Of a stretch of 64,000 nt of DNA, positions 7,306 through 17,203 are shown one piece after another. Origin of the DNA: Dinoroseobacter sp013215265 (GTDB lineage Bacteria > Pseudomonadota > Alphaproteobacteria > Rhodobacterales > Rhodobacteraceae); assembly GCA_963691755.1 (NCBI GenBank), contig OY829366.1, positions 1 to 64,000 of the forward strand, read 5' to 3'. How positions within the stretch are numbered: position 1 is the stretch's first letter; the number at the start of each line of letters is the position of its first letter. Both the position numbers and the translations under genes were made by a program. Below the pieces are notes generated by a model. That model ran no database searches, was not told the origin of the DNA, and was given only the letters and a program-made list of their open reading frames with translations.

Positions 7306-8178
7306 CTATGCGACGGTATCATCCCCGCTCTGCTCATAGGCCCAACGCACCAGTGCTGCGGGATCTTCTTCTAGCAGACCCGCCGCGTCCATTGCCTCTT
7401 CAAACCCTGCATATGTGGACAGAAGAGGCGCAGACAGACCATGCGCATCGACAATTTCGCGGAAGATGGCGTTGTCCTTGAAGGTTCCGCTCATCGCAAA
7501 TCCAACCTCGGGATCTTCACCCAGAATCTTGGGCAAGCGCGCTGCGATCATGGGCAAACCGGCAGGGCCACCACTGAGAATTTTGAGCGTGGTATCGAGC
7601 CTCATGCCAGCACGCTTTGCAACCGGCAGAAGCTCGGCAAGCCCTGAGACATAGACTTGCAGCATCCCGTTGTTGATCATCTTCATGATCTGGCCGGCGC
7701 CCAATGGCCCGACGTGGAACACCCGTTCCGTGATCCTGTTCAGCACCGGTTTGGCCTGTTCTGCGGCTTTATCCGTCCCGCCCATGAAAACACCGCATTG
7801 ACCGGCGAGAACCAGTTCGGGGCCACCCGCGATCGGAGCATCGACAATGGTGGCCCCAGCAGCTTCAATCTGATCCGTACGATCCTGCAGCACACGCGGT
7901 GAAACGGTGCTGGTATCGATGATCTGTTTGCCAGCCAGATCAAGCGCCAGCGCTGCGTCCAGCACGTCAGCCACCGCGTCATTGTCAAAAAGGCTAAGAA
8001 GGATCGTATCGCTTTGAGCGACCAGTGAGGCCAGATCCGGGGCGGGGGTGATCCCGGCTACGGTACGCCCGCTGCGGGTCCAGCCGATGACTTGAGATGT
8101 GCCGTTTGCCGACAAGCGCTGCGCGATGGCCGAGCCCATCCGTCCCAATCCGACGATACCAATATGTTCCATGCGCAC
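7306..8178 (-). CDS. NAD(P)-dependent beta-hydroxyacid dehydrogenase (HIBADH family)
   Basis: 290 residues. The N-terminal Rossmann motif is GIVGLGRMGSAIA; the substrate-binding segment is DAPIAGGPELVLAG; the catalytic Lys lies in GAGQIMKMINN (about residue 172, Gx3GxGx3K pattern with the Asn four residues on). The family includes 3-hydroxyisobutyrate, tartronate semialdehyde and glyoxylate/succinic semialdehyde reductases; the exact substrate cannot be read from the sequence. It sits inside the split S10 operon with rplB downstream on the same strand. No functional link to the ribosome is apparent. Confidence 0.88.
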   Translation of the reverse strand: MRMEHIGIVGLGRMGSAIAQRLSANGTSQVIGWTRSGRTVAGITPAPDLASLVAQSDTILLSLFDNDAVADVLDAALALDLAGKQIIDTSTVSPRVLQDRTDQIEAAGATIVDAPIAGGPELVLAGQCGVFMGGTDKAAEQAKPVLNRITERVFHVGPLGAGQIMKMINNGMLQVYVSGLAELLPVAKRAGMRLDTTLKILSGGPAGLPMIAARLPKILGEDPEVGFAMSGTFKDNAIFREIVDAHGLSAPLLSTYAGFEEAMDAAGLLEEDPAALVRWAYEQSGDDTVA

Positions 8179-8339
8179 TTCCCTCGTTTGGGGTCAGCAT
8201 GGGTGGGGTTGGATTGGGGTGCAACCAGTTTGAGGAGGCGCTGGAGGCTTGGTCCCCCTAGCGGCGGTCAGGGGGACGTCGACGCCGATGCCTGCGTCGG
8301 GTACTGGCGGTGAATTCGAGGGCACCCCCATAGTATGAG

Positions 8340-8435
8340 TTGAATGTCCTCTTTGCGGACAAAGCCGTCGTTCGCTGCGATGCGGAGCCGGTTGGCCGTT
8401 TGAATGACCGCTATGCGGACTTTGCTACCGTTCGC
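8340..8435. repeat. two copies of a ~36-bp imperfect direct repeat
   Basis: Copy 1 (8340-8375) and copy 2 (8400-8435) share TTGAATG-CC-CT-TGCGGAC, then TGC/AGC and CGTTCGC, with a 60-base period. They lie in the 301-base non-coding gap between the dehydrogenase and the coiled-coil protein gene. Related sequence recurs at 9624-9780 on the other side of that gene. No coding region is seen in this gap. Confidence 0.55.
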
Positions 8436-8479
8436 CGAGGTTGAGCCAATGGCAGTTGTCAGAGTAAAGCGTTGCGATG

Positions 8480-9571
8480 CTAATCCGCCAGATTGCGATC
8501 TTTCTCTGATAGTATTCCTAATGCTTTGATTATGGCTTCGTCCCGCTCACTTTGCTGTTGCAGAAGCAGGTCAATTCTTTGCAGTAGCGCCGCGCTAGTT
8601 CCGCCCGTTGAGTTGACTGAATCTGCGATGACGGCGGCAGCATCCGCTTGCGCGGCTTGCAGGCTTGCGAGGTCCGCTACCAAAGCAGCCTGCAGGTCGT
8701 CGATTTCGCCACGAACGCTGGCGAGCGCAGTATCCATAGCAGCGGTGTCTTTAGGCACGCGCCAAAACTCTGTGTAGGCGATCTGTGCCGTTGAGATGAC
8801 TACGGCGAATATACCGACCCAAATAGCTTTGGTCGCTGTTTTGCTGTTTTTTTCCGCTTCCTTCGAGAAATCTTCAAGGAACACCGCCGACGCAACTTGA
8901 AGTCGATTCATTATATGGAGAGCATTCTCTCCAAATCCAACTAGGTTCTCCAGTCGCTTGGTCATGTCGCCGAGGCGCTCATTAGTCTCATGAACTGGGT
9001 TCGGCGGTGGAACGATCGGCTCAGGCAACGTTTCACGAATACTTGGCATTGAGCCGTAGTAGCTTTCAAGTTCCTGGTTTTGCGTGAGAAGGTCTTCGCT
9101 GACACTTCTAATTCCACGGTTCTTGCTGTCTCGAAGTCCATCAAGGCGAGCATTCACGTCGCCTATTTGTAGGTACAGTTTCTTGTTTTCGGCTTCTAAG
9201 ACTTTGAGAAAAAATTCAGCGTACGATTGCTCTTCCGCTTTTTGTAGCTCTTTCTGCGCATCCAAAGATTTGTCATTCATTAAAAATTGACGTGAGAAAT
9301 CGTTAATATCTTCCTCAGTAAATGCGGCAAGATCTGCTTCCGTCGGTTTCGTTGAGGTGCTGTCGTCATCTTCTAGATTGTCCGTGTGGGTTTTGCACAT
9401 TACGCTGATCAATGCGCGGACCGCATCGATAGGATTTGATATTTCGCCGGAGGAATATTTTATGACCTGAGGATGCGCACCCACAGAGTAGCAATAAACG
9501 TCCCAGTTTCCAGCAGTATCAGATCGAAATACCCACTGCGGCTCAACGAGTTTCATCAAATCATTTGTCAT
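8480..9571 (-). CDS. unknown membrane protein with coiled coils
   Basis: 363 residues, family not recognised. The N-terminal ~60 residues (PQWVFRSDTAGNWDVYCYSVG) look like a small globular domain. Residues about 90-150 and 195-245 are charged and heptad-rich, likely coiled coil. A single transmembrane segment (AIWVGIFAVVISTAQIAY, about 248-266) follows, then an Ala/Asp/Gln-rich coiled coil (LASVRGEIDDLQAAL) to the end. There is no signal peptide. It sits between rplW and rplB, flanked on both sides by copies of the same imperfect repeat, which suggests insertion into the ribosomal operon. Base composition is more AT-rich than the ribosomal genes. Confidence 0.7.
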   Translation of the reverse strand: MTNDLMKLVEPQWVFRSDTAGNWDVYCYSVGAHPQVIKYSSGEISNPIDAVRALISVMCKTHTDNLEDDDSTSTKPTEADLAAFTEEDINDFSRQFLMNDKSLDAQKELQKAEEQSYAEFFLKVLEAENKKLYLQIGDVNARLDGLRDSKNRGIRSVSEDLLTQNQELESYYGSMPSIRETLPEPIVPPPNPVHETNERLGDMTKRLENLVGFGENALHIMNRLQVASAVFLEDFSKEAEKNSKTATKAIWVGIFAVVISTAQIAYTEFWRVPKDTAAMDTALASVRGEIDDLQAALVADLASLQAAQADAAAVIADSVNSTGGTSAALLQRIDLLLQQQSERDEAIIKALGILSEKDRNLAD

Positions 9572-9623
9572 AACCGCCCCTTATCCCCTGCTCTCGCATG
9601 CTTTCTACCACACCGTAGATTGG

Positions 9624-9780
9624 TTTGAAGGTCCGCTTTCCTAATCCTGTCCTGCGCAAAGCCGCCGTTCGCACACTCCACCGCATCGGTCAAATTGGGC
9701 TCATAGCGGTCATTAGCTGCATCGCAGCGCCCGAAGGCCCAATAAACGTCCGCTCCGGGCTCAAAGCAGCCGTTAACGGC
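9624..9780. repeat. further copies of the GTCCGCTT...GCCGTT repeat
   Basis: GGTCCGCTTTCC ... GCAAAGCCGCCGTTCGC (9624-9672) and AACGTCCGCTCCGGGCTCAAAGCAGCCGTTAACG (within 9737-9780), with a partial copy GGGCTCATAGCGGTCATTAGC (about 9697-9718) between. They resemble the copies at 8340-8435, so the coiled-coil gene is bracketed by the same degenerate repeat family. Confidence 0.45.
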
Positions 9781-9786
9781 CCAAAC

Positions 9787-9826
9787 AAAAACCCCGGCTG
9801 CGTTTCTGCAACCGGGGTTTTTTATT
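9787..9826 (-). terminator. rho-independent terminator after rplW
   Basis: CCCCGG/CCGGGG stem with an interior TGC/GCA extension, flanked by A-run and T-run on both sides (plus strand ends GTTTTTTATTT, minus strand ends TTTTTGTTTGG). It begins 26 bases after the rplW stop. It would end the str/S10 transcript before rplB, and may act on both strands. Confidence 0.85.
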
Positions 9827-9851
9827 TCGTATCGGCGGTATCGCCAGACTG

Positions 9852-10148
9852 TTACAGCCCGGTGCTCACGTCGATTGTGTTGCCCTCTTCGAGCGTCACA
9901 TAGGCCTTCTTGACGTCCTTGCGCTTGCCGAGTTGGCCCCGGAACCGCTTGACCTTGCCTTTGGTGATCGTCGTGTTGACCGCCTTCACCTTCACACCAA
10001 AGAGGGTTTCAACCGCCTCTTTGATCGCTGGCTTGTTCGCGTCGATGGCGACCTCGAACACCACTGCGCCGTTCTCGGACGCCATTGTGGCCTTCTCGGT
10101 AATGATCGGCTTGCGGATCACATCGTAGTGCTTTGGTGCAGTGCTCAT
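9852..10148 (-). CDS. rplW: 50S ribosomal protein L23
   Basis: 98 residues with HYDVIRKPIITEKA at the start, ANKPAIKEAVETLFGVKV and VNTTITKGKVKRFRG. L23 docks the signal recognition particle and trigger factor at the tunnel exit. It overlaps the rplD stop by 4 bases (ATGA) and is the last gene of this transcript. Confidence 0.97.
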   Translation of the reverse strand: MSTAPKHYDVIRKPIITEKATMASENGAVVFEVAIDANKPAIKEAVETLFGVKVKAVNTTITKGKVKRFRGQLGKRKDVKKAYVTLEEGNTIDVSTGL

Positions 10149-10762
10149 TTCAGGCGAGCCTCCAATGCTTCGACCCCTGCTTTGGTCAGCACGAGCGTAT
10201 CGCGCCGCAGGATGTCATAGACGTTTGCGCCTTGCGTTGGCAGCACGTCGACCGTGTCGAGGTTTGCCGCAGCTTTGGCAAAGTTCGCATCGATCTCGGC
10301 ACCGTCAATGACCAGTGCACGCTTCCAACCGAGGTTCTTGACCGCTTTGGCCAGCTCGGACGTTTTACCCGAAGCAGACGCTGCATCGATCACAACCAGT
10401 TCGCCCGCTTTTGCTTTCGCGGACAGCGCGTGGCGCAGGCCCAGCTTGCGGAACTTCTTGGTCAGGTCGTGACCATGGCTGCGCGGGGTTGGGCCCTTGT
10501 AGATACCACCACCACGGAAGATCGGAGCATTCCGGTCACCATGGCGTGCGCCACCGGTGCCCTTCTGGCGATAGATCTTCTTGGTCGAGTAGCTGGTCTC
10601 GGACCGGGTCTTGACCTTATGGGTGCCAGCCTGTGCGTTGTTACGCTGCCAGCGCACGACGCGGTGCAGGATGTCAGCACGTGGCTCAAGACCAAACAAT
10701 GCGTCGTCCAGATCAACCGTACCGGCTTTGGACCCGTCGAGGGTGATTACGTCGGTTTTCAT
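10145..10762 (-). CDS. rplD: 50S ribosomal protein L4
   Basis: 205 residues. It contains the extended loop KIYRQKGTGGARHGDRNAPIFRGGG, which reaches the exit tunnel, and LRHALSAKAKAGELVVID. In enterobacteria L4 also represses its own operon; whether that holds here is unknown. It overlaps rplC and rplW by 4 bases each. Confidence 0.97.
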   Translation of the reverse strand: MKTDVITLDGSKAGTVDLDDALFGLEPRADILHRVVRWQRNNAQAGTHKVKTRSETSYSTKKIYRQKGTGGARHGDRNAPIFRGGGIYKGPTPRSHGHDLTKKFRKLGLRHALSAKAKAGELVVIDAASASGKTSELAKAVKNLGWKRALVIDGAEIDANFAKAAANLDTVDVLPTQGANVYDILRRDTLVLTKAGVEALEARLK

Positions 10763-11493
10763 TCTTCCGCTCCCTCAGCTGGCGCTTCCGCCGGGGCTTC
10801 AGCAGGTGCCTCGGTTGCTGCAACTTTCAGTGCAGCAGGCATTGGCAGCCCGTCTGGTGCCTTTTTCTTCACGGCATCCTTGATGGTGACCCAGCCACCC
10901 TTGGAGCCGGGAACGGCGCCCTTGATCATGATCAGACCACGATCGGCGTCGGTCTTGACGACCTCAAGGTTCTGGGTGGTGACACGGGCAGCACCCATGT
11001 GACCGGCCATCTTCTTGCCTTTGAAAACCTTGCCCGGATCCTGACACTGACCCGTAGAGCCGTGCGAACGGTGCGAAATCGAAACACCGTGGGATGCGCG
11101 AAGGCCCCCGAAGTTGTGCCGCTTCATTGCACCGGCAAAGCCTTTACCGATGGAGGTGCCCGACACGTCAACCTTCTGACCTTCGAGGAAGTGCTCGGCG
11201 GAGATTTCCGCACCGACTTCGATCAGGTTCTCAGGGCTCACGCGGAATTCGGCGACCTTACGCTTCGGCTCAACCTTTGCAGCGGCGAAATGGCCGCGCA
11301 TGGCCTGGCTGACGCGCTTGGCTTTGACCGAACCGGTACCAAGCTGAACTGCGGTATAGCCGTCACGATCCGCGGTACGCTGATCGACGACCTGCAGGTT
11401 GTCGAGTTGAAGAACGGTCACAGGGATCTGCTTGCCGTCTTCCATGAACAGACGGGTCATGCCCATCTTCTTTGCGATCACTCCAGAGCGCAT
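10759..11493 (-). CDS. rplC: 50S ribosomal protein L3 with Ala/Glu/Pro tail
   Basis: 244 residues, starting MRSGVIAKKMGMTRLF. The central GSIGQ-like region is present as HGSTGQCQDPGKVFKGKKMAGHMG, including the Gln that is methylated in E. coli L3. The C-terminus extends past the usual end with a low-complexity repeat (APAEAPAEAPAEGAEE), common in alphaproteobacteria. It lies 14 bases after rpsJ. Confidence 0.97.
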   Translation of the reverse strand: MRSGVIAKKMGMTRLFMEDGKQIPVTVLQLDNLQVVDQRTADRDGYTAVQLGTGSVKAKRVSQAMRGHFAAAKVEPKRKVAEFRVSPENLIEVGAEISAEHFLEGQKVDVSGTSIGKGFAGAMKRHNFGGLRASHGVSISHRSHGSTGQCQDPGKVFKGKKMAGHMGAARVTTQNLEVVKTDADRGLIMIKGAVPGSKGGWVTIKDAVKKKAPDGLPMPAALKVAATEAPAEAPAEAPAEGAEE

Positions 11494-11507
11494 AATCAGT
11501 GCCCTCC

Positions 11508-11822
11508 TTAGACCGAGATCTGAACGTCGACGCCAGCAGCCAGGTCGAGCTTCATGAGCGCGTCCACGGTCTGTGGGGTTGGGTCGACAATGTCCAGAAG
11601 ACGCTTGTGCGTCCGGATTTCGAACTGGTCACGAGATTTCTTGTCCACGTGAGGACCACGCAGAACGGTGAACTTCTCGATCTTGTTTGGCAGCGGGATG
11701 GGGCCGCGCACGGTCGCACCGGTCCGCTTTGCCGTGTTTACGATTTCCTGGGTGCTTGCGTCGAGCACACGGTAATCGAAGGCTTTCAGCCGGATGCGGA
11801 TATTCTGGCTTTGGATGGCCAT
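11508..11822 (-). CDS. rpsJ: 30S ribosomal protein S10
   Basis: 104 residues from the ATG at 11822 (MAIQSQNIRIRLKAFDYRVLD), with HVDKKSRDQFEIRTHKRLLDI in the middle. The frame is open further upstream to 11873, but that would add 17 residues absent from S10; an AAGGGG lies 9 bases before 11822 and supports the shorter start. S10 also serves as NusE in transcription antitermination. Confidence 0.96.
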   Translation of the reverse strand: MAIQSQNIRIRLKAFDYRVLDASTQEIVNTAKRTGATVRGPIPLPNKIEKFTVLRGPHVDKKSRDQFEIRTHKRLLDIVDPTPQTVDALMKLDLAAGVDVQISV

Positions 11823-11904
11823 CTTAGTATCCCCTTCGAGGACTTGAGACATGAGAGGAAGAACCGCGCGCATCGCGCCCCTTCATCAAGTCTTGTTGTT
11901 TTTG

Positions 11905-11926
11905 GCGAGGCGGCAGACCGCCTCGC
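11905..11926. other. hairpin between tuf and rpsJ
   Basis: GCGAGGCGG (11905-11913), loop CAGA, CCGCCTCGC (11918-11926): a 9-bp perfect stem 27 bases after the tuf stop. No T-run follows on the minus strand, so it is more likely an mRNA processing or attenuation element than a full terminator. Confidence 0.5.
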
Positions 11927-11952
11927 GAAATCTTTCGAATAAGGTTTATGTC

Positions 11953-13128
<1,176 letters not shown>

Positions 13129-13211
13129 AGTGGCCTCCTTGTCGTTTTTGGGTGGCGAGCCGCGCCCGCCCTACGGTGGGTGGGTAGGGCGGGGTACTCC
13201 CCGCCGCCCCG

Positions 13212-15329
13212 TTATGCGTATTTCGCTTGGATCTCTTCACTGATGTTCTGCGGTACCGGGTCATAATGATCGAACTGCATGGTGAACTGGGCACGGCCCG
13301 AGGACATCGAACGCAAGGTGTTGATGTAGCCGAACATATTGGCCAGCGGTACGAACGCGTTGATCGCGATCGCGTTGCCGCGGGGTTCCTGACCGGTCAC
13401 CTGACCACGGCGCGACGTCAGATCGCCGATGATGCCACCGGTATAATCTTCCGGCGTGATCACTTCGACCTTCATGATCGGCTCGAGCAGTTTAGCACCA
13501 GCCTTCTTCATGCCTTCACGCATGCCCATGCGAGCCGCGATTTCAAACGCCAGAACGCTGGAGTCCACATCGTGGAATTTACCGTCGATCAAAGCAACCT
13601 TGAAGTCGATCACTGGGAAGCCTGCGAGAGGGCCACTGTCCATAACCGATTGGATGCCCTTTTCAACACCAGGGATGTATTCCTTTGGAACGGCACCACC
13701 AACGATGCGGCTTTCAAACGAATACCCTTCGCCGGGCTCTGTCGGAGCGATGATCATTTTCACTTCGGCGAACTGACCAGAACCACCCGACTGCTTCTTG
13801 TGGGTGTAGGTGTGCTCGACCTCGTGACCGATCGTCTCACGGTAAGCCACCTGAGGTGCACCAATGTTCGCCTCAACTTTGAATTCGCGCTTCAGGCGAT
13901 CCACGAGAATGTCGAGGTGAAGTTCGCCCATGCCCTTCATGATGGTCTGGCCCGATTCAAGGTCAGTTTCCACGCGGAAAGACGGGTCTTCTGCTGCAAG
14001 ACGCTGCAGACCGGTCGACATCTTTTCCTGGTCGGCCTTGGTTTTAGGCTCAACCGCGATCTCGATCACGGGATCAGGGAAGTTCATGGTTTCCAGAACA
14101 ACCGGGTCATTCACAGCCGAAAGGGTATCACCAGTGGTGGTGTCTTTCAGGCCCGCCAGCGCAATGATGTCACCTGCGAAGGCTTCGGTGATTTCTTCAC
14201 GGTTGTTGGAGTGCATCATCATCATACGACCAACGCGCTCTTTACGACCTTTGGTCGAGTTCAGAAGCGTGTCGCCCTTGTTGAGGACGCCCGAGTAGAT
14301 GCGGGTGAAGGTCAGCGAGCCAACGAAGGGGTCGTTCATGATTTTGAACGCCAGACCCGCAAAGGCCATATCGTCGTCTGCACGGCGTGCAATGTCGCGA
14401 ACTTCTTCTTCGTCGCCAGGCTTAAAGCCCATGTAGTCAACAACGTCGAGCGGGCTCGGCAGGTAGTCGATCACAGCGTTCAGAAGCGGCTGCACACCTT
14501 TGTTCTTGAACGCAGAGCCGCCCAGAACCGGAACGAAGTCCAGCGCCAATGTGCCTTTGCGCAGCAAGGTGCGCAGGGTGGCCACATCGGGTTCGTTGCC
14601 TTCGAGATAGGCTTCCATCGCGTCGTCGTCTTGCTCGACCGCGGCTTCGATCATCTTCTCGCGCCATTCAGACGCCATATCGGCCAGATCATCACGGATC
14701 GGAGCTTTGATCCAGGATGCGCCCAGATCTTCGCCCTGCCACAACCATTCTTCCATGGTCACGAGGTCGATCAGGCCTTCCAGCTCGGTCTCGGCGCCGA
14801 TTGGAATACCGACGGGCACGGCACGCGAACCGGTACGGTCTTCGATCATCTTCACGCAGTTGAAAAAGTCAGCGCCGATCTTATCCATCTTATTGACGAA
14901 AACCATCCGCGGAACCTTGTAGCGGTCGGCCTGACGCCAAACGGTTTCGGTCTGAGGCTCAACACCGGCGTTGGCGTCCAGAACACAAACCGCACCATCG
15001 AGAACCGCCAGCGAACGTTCGACTTCAATGGTGAAGTCCACGTGGCCTGGGGTGTCGATGATGTTCAGGCGATGCTTTTCGGTCTCGGCGGTTTTGCCGT
15101 CTTCGGTACGCTCCCAAAAGGTCGTAGTCGCAGCGGACGTGATCGTGATGCCACGCTCCTGCTCCTGCTCCATCCAGTCCATGGTTGCAGCACCATCGTG
15201 CACTTCGCCGATGTTGTGCGACTTGCCGGTGTAATACAGGATGCGCTCGGAACAGGTTGTCTTACCTGCATCGATATGCGCCATGATGCCAAAGTTGCGG
15301 TAGCGGTCTAACGGATAATCGCGTGCCAT
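13212..15329 (-). CDS. fusA: elongation factor G
   Basis: 705 residues. G-domain motifs: AHIDAGKTT near residue 17, RGITITSAATT (switch I), DTPGHVDF and NKMDKIGADF; the C-terminus has domain IV/V features (GGAVPKEYIPGVEKGI, LRSMSSGRAQFTMQFDHY). It catalyses GTP-driven translocation and ribosome recycling. It lies 36 bases after rpsG. Confidence 0.98.
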   Translation of the reverse strand: MARDYPLDRYRNFGIMAHIDAGKTTCSERILYYTGKSHNIGEVHDGAATMDWMEQEQERGITITSAATTTFWERTEDGKTAETEKHRLNIIDTPGHVDFTIEVERSLAVLDGAVCVLDANAGVEPQTETVWRQADRYKVPRMVFVNKMDKIGADFFNCVKMIEDRTGSRAVPVGIPIGAETELEGLIDLVTMEEWLWQGEDLGASWIKAPIRDDLADMASEWREKMIEAAVEQDDDAMEAYLEGNEPDVATLRTLLRKGTLALDFVPVLGGSAFKNKGVQPLLNAVIDYLPSPLDVVDYMGFKPGDEEEVRDIARRADDDMAFAGLAFKIMNDPFVGSLTFTRIYSGVLNKGDTLLNSTKGRKERVGRMMMMHSNNREEITEAFAGDIIALAGLKDTTTGDTLSAVNDPVVLETMNFPDPVIEIAVEPKTKADQEKMSTGLQRLAAEDPSFRVETDLESGQTIMKGMGELHLDILVDRLKREFKVEANIGAPQVAYRETIGHEVEHTYTHKKQSGGSGQFAEVKMIIAPTEPGEGYSFESRIVGGAVPKEYIPGVEKGIQSVMDSGPLAGFPVIDFKVALIDGKFHDVDSSVLAFEIAARMGMREGMKKAGAKLLEPIMKVEVITPEDYTGGIIGDLTSRRGQVTGQEPRGNAIAINAFVPLANMFGYINTLRSMSSGRAQFTMQFDHYDPVPQNISEEIQAKYA

Positions 15330-15365
15330 GGTCTGGTCCTACGCTAAAGGGAGAGAGGAGATGAA

Positions 15366-15836
15366 TTACCAGCGGTAGTGGCTGAAGGCCTTGTTGGCTT
15401 CGGCCATCTTGTGGGTGTCTTCACGCTTCTTGACGGCAGTGCCACGAGATTGAACAGCGTCGATCAGCTCACCAGCCAGACGCTCTTCCATCGTGTTCTC
15501 GTTGCGGTTGCGTGCTGCACCGATCAGCCAACGAATGGCGAGCGCTTCGCGGCGCTCAGGGCGCACTTCAACCGGAACCTGATAGGTGGCACCACCGACG
15601 CGGCGCGAACGCACTTCAAGCGCAGGCTTCACGTTGTCGAGGGCTTCGTGGAACACTTCGATAGGCGCGCGCTTCAGCTTGCCCTCAACGCGGTCCATTG
15701 CGTTGTAAACGATGCGTTCGGCGGCGGATTTTTTACCGTCGATCATCAGGTTGTTCATGAACTTGGTCAGAACGCGGTCACCAAACTTGGCGTCTGGCAG
15801 AACTTCACGTTTTTCGGCGGCGTGGCGACGAGACAT
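15366..15836 (-). CDS. rpsG: 30S ribosomal protein S7
   Basis: 156 residues: MSRRHAAEKREVLPDAKFGD at the start, LEVRSRRVGGATYQVPVEV and ALAIRWLIGAAR in the core. S7 nucleates assembly of the 30S head and, in E. coli, represses the str operon. It lies 12 bases after rpsL. Confidence 0.97.
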   Translation of the reverse strand: MSRRHAAEKREVLPDAKFGDRVLTKFMNNLMIDGKKSAAERIVYNAMDRVEGKLKRAPIEVFHEALDNVKPALEVRSRRVGGATYQVPVEVRPERREALAIRWLIGAARNRNENTMEERLAGELIDAVQSRGTAVKKREDTHKMAEANKAFSHYRW

Positions 15837-15848
15837 CTATATATCCTC

Positions 15849-16220
15849 TTACTTCGGACGCTTCGCGCCGTACTTCGAACGACGCTGCTTACGGTCTTTA
15901 ACGCCCTGGGTATCCAGAACGCCGCGCAGGATGTGGTAGCGAACACCCGGAAGGTCTTTCACACGGCCACCGCGGATCAGAACCACCGAGTGCTCCTGAA
16001 GGTTATGGCTTTCACCGGGGATGTAGCTGATCACCTCGTAGCCGTTCGAAAGACGCACTTTTGCGACTTTACGCATCGCCGAGTTCGGCTTCTTTGGCGT
16101 TGTGGTATAAACGCGTGTGCATACGCCACGCTTCTGCGGGCAGGATTCAAGGTGCTGCGACTTGGAGCGCTTCACTTTGGGCTGCCGCGGCTTGCGGATC
16201 AGCTGTTGGATCGTCGGCAT
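15849..16220 (-). CDS. rpsL: 30S ribosomal protein S12
   Basis: 123 residues from the ATG at 16220 (MPTIQQLIRKPRQPK). It contains TTTPKKPNSAMRKVAKVRL (the streptomycin-sensitive Lys) and GGRVKDLPGVRYHI. An upstream in-frame ATG at 16241 would add 7 residues not found in S12; GGGGAAC before 16220 supports the shorter start. It is the first gene of the str operon. Confidence 0.97.
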   Translation of the reverse strand: MPTIQQLIRKPRQPKVKRSKSQHLESCPQKRGVCTRVYTTTPKKPNSAMRKVAKVRLSNGYEVISYIPGESHNLQEHSVVLIRGGRVKDLPGVRYHILRGVLDTQGVKDRKQRRSKYGAKRPK

Positions 16221-16426
16221 TCGGTTCCCCGTCTTGCTCATTCATGTCAGGCGCTTATGAACTGCCCGGGCCTTCACCCACGCAAAGCGCAAAACCGCGG
16301 ACGGTCCCAGATTTGAGGGCCGACGCGGTGGAATTCCAGAGGATCGAGGCGGTTAGGCCTGGATCATGACCACTTCAATTGTGCGAACCGGTCGATATCC
16401 AAATGGAACCCGACCGAGTGGCGCGC

Positions 16427-16455
16427 GGTATAGGTGGAGTCGGAGGGCCTGTCAA
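16427..16455 (-). promoter_or_regulatory. strong sigma70-like promoter of the str operon
   Basis: Minus strand TTGACA (16450-16455), 17 bases, TATACC (16427-16432): a perfect -35 box and near-perfect -10 box. The inferred leader to rpsL is about 200 nt. The rest of 16221-16549 shows no gene. Confidence 0.8.
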
Positions 16456-16549
16456 CAGCCGCCGGGAGGGTTAAATAGCGGGTCTGTGTTTTCGTCGCAG
16501 CCCTGCAAATCACCGGTGGAATGACACAGGTCCAGCAAACGCGTTTTTA

Positions 16550-16924
16550 CTACTGGTTGGCATCCGTTTCGGGCGGATCATCATACACCGACCAACCGTA
16601 ATCCCCGGAACTTTGAGGCAGTTGATCCGCTTTCATGTTCCTTGCCATGTAAGCTTTGGCAATGAATTTTGCGGTGATCGGCGCGGTCAGGAACAGAAAG
16701 AGCGAAATCAGAAGCTCATGCACCGAAACATAGCCGTTCCTGGCGACGAAATGGATCATCGACGCGATGAGCACGCCGCCGACCCCCAATGTTGTCGCTT
16801 TCGTTGGAGCGTGCAGACGTTGCACGGTATTCTTAAGTTTGATCAGCCCATACGATCCGACAACGCCGAATAGACCACTAACGACAAGTGAGATGGCGAT
16901 CAAAAGTTCTGTATAGAAGCTCAT
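16550..16924 (-). CDS. mrpG: multisubunit Na+/H+ antiporter subunit G
   Basis: 124 residues with three transmembrane helices: LLIAISLVVSGLFGVVGSYGLIKLK, an ATTLGVGGVLIASMI helix and LLISLFLFLTAPITAKFIAKA. These are typical of MnhG/MrpG/PhaG, preceded by the conserved RLHAPTKATT. The polar tail after residue 100 is variable. It is the last gene of the antiporter operon, 9 bases after mrpF. Confidence 0.93.
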   Translation of the reverse strand: MSFYTELLIAISLVVSGLFGVVGSYGLIKLKNTVQRLHAPTKATTLGVGGVLIASMIHFVARNGYVSVHELLISLFLFLTAPITAKFIAKAYMARNMKADQLPQSSGDYGWSVYDDPPETDANQ

Positions 16925-16933
16925 GTCCGCCCC

Positions 16934-17203
16934 CTATTCGATGATGTCGCCGCGCAGGATATAGCGGCAATAAGCGACGGTGGAGACGAAACCCACCATC
17001 GCGATCAGCATGGCGGCCTCGAAATAGACGGTCGTTCCGCGCCAGATGCCATACAGCACCAGAAGCGCGATCACGTTGATGACCATGGTGTCGAGCGCGA
17101 GGATGCGGTCAGCGGAGTCTGGGCCCGACGCAATGCGCCAGAGGTTGATGAGCAACGCTACTGAATAGCATATGGCGCAAAAGAGCAGAGCAGCTTCAAT
17201 CAT
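16934..17203 (-). CDS. mrpF: multisubunit Na+/H+ antiporter subunit F
   Basis: 89 residues, three helices. The family motif is GPDSADRILALDTMVINVIALLVLYG around residue 30, with an Asp pair expected in the ion pathway. It overlaps mrpE by 4 bases. Confidence 0.94.
   Translation of the reverse strand: MIEAALLFCAICYSVALLINLWRIASGPDSADRILALDTMVINVIALLVLYGIWRGTTVYFEAAMLIAMVGFVSTVAYCRYILRGDIIE

Noticed and set aside
13227..15311. 694-codon plus-strand ORF antisense to fusA, and a similar one over tuf
   Set aside because: Antisense frames of highly biased genes; the translation is His/Arg-rich noise.
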